Assembly (NCBI GenBank): GCA_001939145.1
Contig: LSRX01000697.1
Location: forward strand, 67,712 to 131,711
From: Symbiodinium microadriaticum
Lineage: Eukaryota > Sar > Dinophyceae > Suessiales > Symbiodiniaceae
Direction: 5' to 3'
Length of the DNA stretch: 64,000 bases
The position numbers were made by a program, and so were the translations under genes. Position 1 is the first letter of the stretch. Every line of letters begins with the position of its first letter. This document shows, in pieces, positions 56,098 to 64,000 of this stretch. The notes beneath the pieces were generated by a model, which ran no database searches, had not been told where the DNA came from, and saw only the letters and a list, made by a program, of their open reading frames with translations.

Positions 56098-57170
56098 GAA
56101 CAAAAATCAGGAATGCGTGGAAATGACATGATGGCCATCTTCACAACTATTGCGGCGCGGTCTTGCGCTCTAGCCTGACCGAGGTAGTCCTGTCCTGGGG
56201 CCGGTAGGAGAAGCACTTGCCTGGAACTTGGTCCACGGAGCCCAATACCACACGTCATGTGCGAAACCCCAAAGCCTTCTGAGGCAGAAACAGCCGACGA
56301 AGCCCTTGAAGAGGCCAGCTGTGTGGTCCAACAGAGCTGTCTAGTGTGACAGCAGCCTTCCATGAAATTGAACCTGCAAGCATAGCTGCAGAACTTCGTT
56401 CCAGCTTGTAGTGCTTTCAAGGAAAGAGGCACTTTGAAGTTCCAAGGTAGATTGGTAGGCCGATCGGACAGTCGTAAGCTCAGCGGTCGTAGATAAAAGC
56501 TCAGTGGATACGAGACGGCATTGGTCCCTGCCTGCACAGTTCTACGGAACCACAGCTGGCGCTGCAGCTTTCCTTATAATAGCCAGGACCTTGGCGTGCC
56601 CGAGAGACTGCCCGGTTGACACCTAAGGCTTCTAGGAAAGAACTCGCCAGATTCCGTTCACAGCCACGGCACGGCGAGCCTATTGGAGCCTCGCCGAAGC
56701 CGGATGCTCTCAAGTGCTGCAGACTCTGTCCCGAGGCTCAGCTAGTGCTGGTTGGGGCTGCCCTGGCCGCCTGCGCCTCCTGTTTTGGGGGCGACGGAGG
56801 CCACGGCCCGATGACCTGAAAGCAACTGTCCTGTAATGCGGTGAAGGCAGCAATGCCCCGGTGCCAGTGGACACAGAGACACTGCCGCTTTACACGCCAT
56901 GTGCTGAGACCCATTTTGTTTGCAAGTGCCTGGCACAGGAAAGGATTCTATGATATTCTGTGTTGTGTATCCGGCGTGTCTGTCTCGTTACTGACGGGCA
57001 TGGTTTTCCAGCATGCAGCCTCACGTGAGCCGGTCACGTCTACCGAGCACGAAATCCGAGGTTGGGCGGAACATTTGGTGGGAAATGACTGTGATCATTG
57101 AGTCTTTGCCCGCCAGAAAAGATAAGAGCTCTCTTGAGCACGCTGTCTCTCGCTGTCTATGTCAATGCAG

Positions 57171-57559
57171 AGTTTGCAGTGATGCGATCAGAATGCAAAG
57201 CTTCTGGCAGGTGGTACCGGGACTTGGATGACCTCTGGAGCAATGTCCTTTCATACTTCGAGAAGCGTGGCATCCTTAGCGAGGACGTCTTTTGCACCTC
57301 TGCCCTGCTTGGCAGCATCTCGTGGGTGATGCCATGTACATCGCAGGAGACGTTGGAGTACCTCGATGCGGACCCTTTCGTCCTTTTCGGAGTCGATGAC
57401 CCGCTCACGCAGCAGGACCGCAGCCAACATGTGTGCGTAAACTGCCAGCGATTACCTTCGGTATCCTTCGATGTCAGTGAAGGCTCTTCTGAAACTCGAC
57501 AAGTTCCCGGCATTGATGTGCGATGGCCGGGACCCACGAAACGCCCGAGAGTTTCCTGA
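57171..57559 (+). CDS. Unidentified terminal exon or ORF, about 129 aa
   Basis: After a GTCAATGCAG acceptor the frame encodes a soluble sequence (AVMRSECKASGRWYRDLDDL, then WSNVLSYFEKRGILSED), a CVNC pair, and a basic end (GPTKRPRVS), stop at 57,557. The frame is also open upstream to 57,098. Composition and length argue for coding. It is probably the last exon of a gene between the coiled-coil gene and the WW gene. No domain recognised; the tail could act as a nuclear signal. Confidence 0.45.
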
Positions 57560-57947
57560 AGGAGCTGTGCCGTGTTCCAAGGAGCTGTGCCGACACAGGA
57601 TGAATGGGCCTACTACTTGCGTCTGAGGCTTAGCTCTGATTCACACCTTCCGAGAATGGGCAATGCAGAGCTTGTTTCAAGGAATCGAGCCACGTGACAC
57701 CCAGCTCGTGTGGCTCGTGCGAGTTCCTTGCTCAGCCTCTTTCGTCTTTTGAGACGCAGTCTCCAATGCAGATCTTAGAAGCCTCCGGAATCCTCCCGGC
57801 ACATGTGCACAGCCTTATTTTTCTCGGCATGAGAAGTAGCACAGAAGGGGAGCAGTCAAAGACATGTGACAGTTTTCAATGCCATCAAGGGCTCAGCCCT
57901 TGGCCTGCTCTTCATGGCTCCCACAACGCCGTTTTAGGCAATGCAAG

Positions 57948-60900
57948 AGACGGAGCTGCCCAAGCCTTGGACGTGCTACAAAGGCTCGCATCGCTCGCGC
58001 CTGCACTATGCATCCAGAAGATATGCTTCTGCTTCGGCTCTACACGAAGGCATTGGGAGCATCGTCTGCTACCTTCGGTCTGACAGCGGACAGGCCAGTG
58101 AGAGTTGCAGCCAGGTGTTACAAAGTCAAGATACGTTGATGCACACGTGCTCGCATCATAGGAGGGCCAATGCGTTGGGCAACAAGTTTTGCAGATGTAA
58201 GCCACTCTTCCGATGCTCCGGTATGCTATGGACTGTGGATGCATGTGCCCGTGGCAGTTGGGTGCACACACGCTCAAACCGCATTAAGCTTCAAGTGACA
58301 AAATATTGGGCAGTCCCCTGAGTTGCTGCGATCATGCGGTTGATTCGACATACGCCAGGGGCAGGTTTGGAGTTTTTTGAAGGGCTCTGGATCGCCGGGG
58401 TCGTGTTCTCGATTCATGATGATGGTCGTTCCGCCACCCGCTCTACTGTCCACACAGCCCGCAGTAATTCCAAGCGCATCTCTGTGTGGGTTTCATGGGA
58501 AAGGTCACATGGAAGCATCCCTTCTACGACTATTTCCGCCAGCTCCGGGACTTTTGCCGACAGGCATCTCGTGACGAGGCGCAGACCGGAGCAGTGTGTG
58601 CTACATGCTGGCAGAAGCCATAACCACATGGCAAGTCAATTCGGCTGCACCTTACTGATCGGCTCGGTCAAGATCAGTGTCTGCATGAGACCTGGCCTGG
58701 AAGTCGCCAGGTGATGCAGGTGCGCTGCAATCGCCTCCTTTGGAGCTATGAAGCGACACGTGTCGAGACCGAGCATGACCAGGACGAGTGGTCTGGTAGT
58801 CTCAATGGGCATACAGTGCGATGCCAGCAGCAGCTGGCGAATGCATAAGGGCGCAATAAAGGGCTTCATTGTACATGCCGTGATTGCATTCAGTGCATTC
58901 AGTATTTCTAGAGCACACACACACACACTAGCAAGACCGGGTGGCATTGCACAAGTCCACAATCACAGCAGTGCATCAAGCACACTAGTTAGTTTCGTTG
59001 GAAGATGGCCTGGGCACCACCGAGTTTGACAGGAGCCCCTCATATCGCCGCCTTATGTCGCGCGCATGGCCGACATTTTCGGTTTCGATGTGAAGGCGCG
59101 CAGCAAGCAGAGAGGATGCTCTCCCAGGACAGGGAGATGTCTGTGCCTCTCATGTTCATTGCTGAAGTTGCTTGAAAACTGCCAAGCTCGAACTGCAGGT
59201 ACAAGGCTGCGTGGTGCGAAACTGCAAAGCGCAGCTCAAGGCCAACAGTGTTCGTGGAGCAGCAAAGAACATGGTACTAGCACGGAATGTGTCTGTCAGA
59301 TGTTAGGCTTTCGCGAAAGCGTACCGGACGAAGCAAGACATTGTGCGAGTCTTAGAAGTGTTGTCCCCGAGCTGCAGGGCATACCCTTTCGCCGTCAGCA
59401 TCTTCTGCAAAAGAAGGTCCACAGTCATGGTTCGGAATCAAGTTTCGACCATGAGAAGCGAGACTTTTTTTTGCAACGCTTCAAGTCAAGGATATTGGTC
59501 TGATCCGGGAATGCAATGAGATGCTGCAGCGCGACGTGGCGAAGTGCCCGGGCGTGCTGGGTCAGGGACAGCTCATGCCCCATCTAATCCCGAGATGGGA
59601 GTTCTCCTCCTGACACCCAAATCAGACAAACAGGAGGTAGGTAGACAGCTCAACAGGTAGGCAGGTGCAAAGACATGTGCATGCCTGCAGTCCTTTTGGC
59701 GATCGTCCGCTGAGCCATTTGGGCTTTAGATGAATGCTCAGTCCCTTGACATCGAGTCTGCCCGGCCTCGCCATGTTCGCTTCCAGCCAGCAGTCCATGT
59801 CAGCTGCCGAGCAGCAGGAGACGAAGACCTGGTTGACCTCAGTGGCCTTACACCAACGCCACCATCGAAGCTTTCGAGAAGCACGCCATCGGCAAGAACC
59901 CAGCTGGCCTACTTAGAAGACACGCACGTGAAGCAGATGAACATCTGCATCGGGGACCAGATGCGCATCAAGAAGGCTGCCCAGGAGCATTCAGGAGATT
60001 CCAGGAGCTGAAGAAGGAAGAGGCCATGCAGTAGGCTTTGAAACTGAACTCTGAGATGTGTGCATACAAATCCGGATAGGTGTCGGCACAGAGATATCGG
60101 CGACCGAACTGCTTGCTTAACTCAGGCCAGCACAAAAGAGCGTGAATGTTCGTCGCACGCATCAGCGCTGTTCAGCTTTCATACGGGCAGTGGCGCCGGA
60201 GAGCTTTTTCAGGGACCTTGGCACCCATACATAACACTTCTAGGCAGCTTCGAAGCAGCCTAAGACCTAGCTTTCTTCGCCCAGCGCTGGCGTGTTGGCA
60301 CTGCTGGATGGCCTCACATGGGGCAAATTCATGGAGATCTCAGATAGCGAAACTACTGAAGGAAAGTACGGCATCCCACGCTACGATAGGAATGTCCACC
60401 GGCTCCAGGAGTACGTGTAGCAGTGAAGATGCGGGAGCCTCAGGAGACCGGCAGGACAGCAGCGAGATCAAGAAGATTGGGCGCTCGGAGTGCGCTTGAT
60501 AGAGGGCTTGACCGAGGCGCTTCGACCCCGACGACAACAAGAGGCCAGAGACTTGTATAGGGCAGGAACCCGAGAGACTGGGCCCCTGAGCAGGCAAGTG
60601 GGAGGGCCGGTTGCGATGTACACCCTTCGCCGGCGCACTTGGTGGACTCGGAGATAAAGCTTCCCGAGAGATGCTTGCGGAGCAGATCCTCCAACACGCC
60701 CGCTTCAGTGACGACCAGGTCCTGATGATCCGGACGGTGATTGGCAAGGACCTTACCGTGGCGAAGGTTTACGAGGAGAAGCGCTGCTTTGGCTTTGGCG
60801 ATGGGAATGGAAAACCCAATGGAAATGGCAAGGCCCAAGGCAAGGGCGGCTATGGTTGCCAGGCGGTGCAGAATGACGACGAGTACCCGGAGAACTGGGA

Positions 60901-62853
60901 TGAAGCCGACATGGCCTGGGAAAGCCACATCTGTGGCTGCGAGGGCGGCTTTGACTACGAGGCCACCGAGGACGAGGATTACGTGTCCGTGTGTCTGCAA
61001 CCAGGGTTGCTGAAGGCTTGGACGCGCAGAGTATGCAGCGGAGGTGTAGCAGGCCGCAGGCCAAGGGCCACCATGGATTCAGGAGCCAGCAGTTTGAAGT
61101 GCATGGCGAGCTGTCCCAATGGCGCTCGAGAGTGAATGCCCTGAAGGCCCGGACTACCTGCAGAAAGTGTGGCCAGACCGGCCACTGGGCTGGAGACAGC
61201 TCGTGCCCAAAAGGCGGTGAAAAAGGTCAAGGAAAGCCACGCGGGGCCTCGGCTTCTACCGCAGCTTCAAGGGGGAAGAACGCTGGCACGGGCAAAGGAG
61301 CCAGCGGCAACAACAAGCCTCGCACTGTTTACTTTGCCGTTGTGGAGAATGAGGTCAACGACGGCTCACCGGCCCCTTCTTGGTGGAGAAGCGACTGCGG
61401 CGAGTACCCCATGAACGCGGCTTCTATGTCTTGAATGGCACGAGAGAGAACGGGGAGATCTATGTTCGAGGACTTCGACTTCTCTTGATACACGTGGGTG
61501 ATCGGTGATCTTCTCTGGTGCGGAGATGAGGAAGTGGAGCGCATCCTTCAGGAGGTGCAACAGACCTGCCGGTTCGGCTCCTTGGACTCCAGGTACTGTG
61601 GGCGCTGGTTACAACAAATTAGAACAAGATGATGATGGAATACGGGCGAGCTGTCCTGAGCTCATCAGCAGCGTTCGGCCCATCCAGCTAGACAGCCGGA
61701 GGCGAGGACGGAGAACAAGCCGTAACCCCGAACGAGCAAGGACAATTTCGCTCGGTGATCGAGTTGCTCAACTGGCTCGTTCGTATGTTCGCCGCTGACT
61801 ACGACCTGAGCCAGGCCGGGGACCGCATGGGATACCGCAGCCAGAGCGGAAGAATTCTCATGCTGACCAGCGAGCGCTTCATGCACACGATGGAGGGCAT
61901 CGCCTACCCGGTCAGCTAGCACGGCACGGTGATTCCGAGAGTGTGCAAGCCCACGCTTCAAGCCGAGACGTTGTCTCTGCAACTGGATGCAATGCAGGCC
62001 GACCACGTCAGGGCGGTGATCCACGGGTTGTACCAGCCCTTTGGCCGTGTGAACGCCACAGACTGGATGATCCAAGCCGAGGGCTGCATGAAAGTGGCAT
62101 GCTGAACTGATCGCACAGTCGCACTTGATGAACCCAGCCACCGGAAGCGTGCAAGACAAGCGTTTGGCGATCGACCTCTGTGCCGATCGGCAGGAACAGT
62201 GGAGAAACTGTGGAGAAGAAGTCGGTGACCCTTGGGTTACGACAAGCCGCCCGCCAGATGACGCTCGAACGGTCATCTTCTGGACCAGCACGGATAGGAT
62301 GCTGGCCGATGGTTTGACCAAACGACGCCGTCTCTGTGAACCGGAAGCTTAATCCGGATCAGAAAAGTAATAGGGGTCTGAAACTGAATTCTGACATGTG
62401 AGCATACAGATCCGGGTAGGTCAAGCCAGCACAAAACAGCGTGGTTGTTCATTGCATGCATCAGCGCTGTTCAGCTTTCATACAGGCCATGCAGGAAGCA
62501 AAGAGGGCCAACAAGATTGTGGCCACCTTCGCGAACAAGTTTTCTTGCTGTGGCTTGCCATGTACGCCGTTCCACCAGCACCATCGCATGACGTGGCAGA
62601 TGTCCGAGGCGGGCATCGTCGAACACAAGGGTCTTGGACTGGGCAAAGGCGTCAAACATAGTCAAACCGAATCGATTTTGCGCAGGTGGCCGACGTGGAT
62701 CGTCACTTGTCCGGCTGCGATGGCTGCTTGGGCACCGTGACGCTCACAACCACCACCTCCGAGATCTACGCGCTGAACTCGGACCCAAGCAAGGTGGTTA
62801 TCGACGATGTCAGGAAGCACTGGGAGGCGGCAAAAGCAGCAGGAATCTCTTGA
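57948..62853 (+). CDS. WW-domain/coiled-coil protein gene, spliced, interrupted by a retroelement
   Basis: Exon 57948-57983 encodes TELPKPWTCYK, the first strand of a WW domain (LPxPW). Exon 58504-58578 encodes VTWKHPFYDYFRQLRDFCRQ, the W-x-HP end and following helix typical of WW domains in Cep164-like ciliary proteins. Exon 58720-58795 (VRCNRLLWSYEATRVETEHD) joins it in phase 0. Further likely exons lie near 59,195-59,275 and 59,490-59,560. An exon ending at 60,022 (RFQELKKEE) continues at 62,486-62,650 (AMQEAKRANKIVATFANKFS onward) and 62,686-62,853 (VADVDRHLSGCDGCLGTVTL to stop). Exons around 58.0-58.5 and 58.8-60.0 kb are incompletely resolved. The product is probably a cytosolic scaffold with a coiled-coil C-terminal half. 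The ciliary link is only by resemblance. Confidence 0.5.
60032..60189 (+). repeat. Left LTR of the Copia remnant
   Basis: Begins TAGGCTTTGAAACTGAA and ends CATACGGGCA. Contains a 43-nt segment (about 60,081-60,123) absent from the right copy. Confidence 0.6.
60611..61434 (+). pseudogene. Copia gag remnant with zinc knuckle
   Basis: The first frame (60,611-61,135) encodes a Gag-like helix segment (ASREMLAEQILQHARFSDDQ) and a Gly/Asn/Lys-rich region. A +1/-1 change then moves to the frame holding CRKCGQTGHWAGDSSC at 61,159-61,206, a CCHC nucleic-acid-binding knuckle, followed by a Ser/Gly/Lys-rich tail ending at 61,434. An apparent DSGAS in the first frame near 61,075 is probably chance because it precedes the knuckle in the wrong frame. 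Confidence 0.65.
61785..62352 (+). pseudogene. Copia RNase H remnant
   Basis: The frame 61,785-62,105 encodes MGYRSQSGRILMLTSERF and, after a TAG at 61,917, VIPRVCKPTLQAETLSLQ, matching the Copia RNase H motifs around R-SQ-G and the SSLxAE block. The frame 62,125-62,352 supplies the end of the domain (FWTSTDRMLADGLTK). One stop and at least one frameshift make it a pseudogene. Confidence 0.65.
62371..62489 (+). repeat. Right LTR of the Copia remnant
   Basis: Begins TAGGGGTCTGAAACTGAA and ends CATACAGGCCA. Its last CATACAG also forms the apparent 3' splice acceptor for the host exon at 62,486. Confidence 0.6.
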
Positions 62854-64000
62854 GTTCGCATTTCAACCTCTGCTTTTTTCAACACTTATCCTATCCCCCC
62901 AAGCACATCGGACCTTCAGCATCATTCATCCTTGCAGAAGTCTCCTTTGTTCGCAGAGTGGGTCAGGTCGCCTTGGCATCGGCTTAATTTTCCCACTTTG
63001 TCAGCCTCAGGGCCACAATAATCAGAATAAAGCCCGAAGGCAGCTGCGTGATGCACAAGCTCTGCCAAAAGAATCTGGTTCGGGGCTGTTAGCACTTGCA
63101 CGCTGGCAGACTGTGTGTTTATCGCGTTTCGTCGCAGTCGCAGTCATCCAAGACTCCTCTGTTCATGCCTTTCCATCCATGCATCCGTGCTGCAGACATA
63201 CACCGCTTCACGAGGTACAGCGAAATGGTTGCCCACTGGTCTGGTGAGGTCAAAGAGGACACTTGTTTTCTGTGCCGTCATCCCCTTTCACAAGCTTCCG
63301 CTCTATCAACTGGGCAACGGCAAAAACCGAGTCAAAAGCAGGCAACTCAAACATTTTGGGTGAGGCGGTCCTAGCACTGTAGCACATGGTGGCACCTAAA
63401 GGGAATCATGTCAGCAAGATATTTGAGAGTCTTTTGTAGAGAGGCCAGCGTGAATTTCTTGTCATCGGTTTCGGAGCTTTGAGTTTTTGGGCAAGTGTTG
63501 GCTACAATTTTACTTTTTGTTGTAATAAAACCCAATGAGGATGGAAATGATCATTTTAAAAGGTAGCCCCAACAGGGAACCAGGTTTCTTGGTGTGAGTT
63601 TTCTGCGAGAAATTTCAGAGCGGCGACTTTCATGTAGTGGGTGTGAGTTGCTCGTGGGAGGTTTCGTGGCAGCGGAAGTGGTGGGGTGGGGCGGGTGCAC
63701 TCAGTTACGAAGTGGGTGAGGCGGGTTGAGATTGAGTCCAAGCGATTCCAAGGGTATGAACTAAGCATCTTGTGGCCGGGCTTGCTTTGGCATGTGGGCT
63801 AGGTTGGGAATGGGAGTCTTTGGTTAAAATCACCATCGATGTGTAGTTTATTGCGGTGCATGGGGAGAGTGTCTGGAAAATATCCCTGATGTTCAGAGCC
63901 GTTGGAGGACGTAAAGTTCGACCTCAACAAGCTAGCTGCTGGCGAGCTACATTGTGGCTTCCTCAGCAAGTCTTGAGGCTCAGGAGCAAACTTGAATGCC
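62854..64000. other. Downstream region, no clear gene
   Basis: Probably 3' UTR and intergenic DNA of the WW gene. A frame at about 63,190-63,374 is weakly protein-like (RYSEMVAHWSGEVKEDTCFL) but has no splice or motif support. A GT/GGTG-rich stretch lies at 63,590-63,730. Confidence 0.3.

Larger units (their letters stand above)
60032..62489 (+). mobile_element. Decayed Copia-type LTR retrotransposon, internally deleted
   Basis: Two related terminal repeats (60,032-60,189 and 62,371-62,489) flank a gag remnant with a CCHC knuckle and a Copia-type RNase H. Protease, integrase and reverse transcriptase are missing. The repeats share TGAAACTGAA...CATACAGATCCGG and CAGCGCTGTTCAGCTTTCAT. A 5-bp TGCAG flanks both ends (60,027-60,031 and 62,490-62,494), as expected for Copia target duplication. 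A candidate primer-binding site (TGGCGCCGG) follows the left repeat. Frameshifts and an in-frame stop make it non-autonomous. Confidence 0.65.

Noticed and set aside
60032..62489. Terminal repeats read as duplicated 3' UTR sequence
   Set aside because: The flanked interior has Copia gag and RNase H, and a 5-bp duplication flanks the pair, which fits an LTR element better.
1..64000. tRNA, rRNA, spliced-leader RNA or CRISPR arrays
   Set aside because: No clover-leaf, rRNA core or conserved dinoflagellate leader sequence was seen by eye; tandem repeats present lack spacer organisation.

Overview
This window looks like nuclear DNA of a dinoflagellate, probably a Symbiodiniaceae-type alga, with a short AT-rich viral fragment at its left end. 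The evidence is: GC-rich retroelements; protein-coding exons of about 25-180 nt separated by introns whose 5' splice sites are often GC or GA instead of GT; every recognisable cellular exon lying on the + strand; many long microsatellites; and scattered TTTAGGG-like telomeric motifs. No computation or database search was run. Family names come from motif recognition, and exon borders come from reading frame, intron phase and flanking AG/GT-GC-GA sites. I recognised no rRNA, tRNA, spliced-leader gene or CRISPR array.

Layout. 1-1290: AT-rich, tightly packed viral genes: a P-loop packaging-type ATPase cut by the window edge, three small proteins, a fold-back hairpin, and a Cys finger gene that runs into telomere-like repeats. 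2.4-9.8 kb: isolated but convincing exons of unidentified + strand genes. 11.5-15.7 kb: a spliced gene of the lipase maturation factor (LMF1/DUF1222) family. 18.1-21.8 kb: the best-resolved gene, a spliced NAD(P)-binding atypical SDR of the Coq11/At1g32220 type, with 15 exons and many GC-AG introns. 24.0-31.5 kb: an apparently intact tyrosine-recombinase retrotransposon (DIRS order). It has four tandem ORFs, a pol with RT, RNase H, cytosine-methyltransferase-like and tyrosine recombinase domains, and PAT/Ngaro-style split direct repeats. 32.1-56.1 kb: a long run of tiny exons encoding mostly coiled coil, with stop codon at 56,095, interrupted by large repeat arrays and three single-N gaps; it may be one giant gene or several. 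57.2-57.6 kb: an unidentified ORF. 57.9-62.85 kb: a WW-domain/coiled-coil gene. One of its exons is split by a decayed Copia-type LTR element that appears positioned to be spliced out as a GC-AG intron.

The two strongest candidates for something little described are the DIRS-like element, which combines a methyltransferase-bearing pol, four reinitiating ORFs and A1-B1-A2-B2 termini with a shared ACATG core, and the retroelement-derived intron at 60,023-62,485. The viral fragment beside telomere-like repeats is a third.
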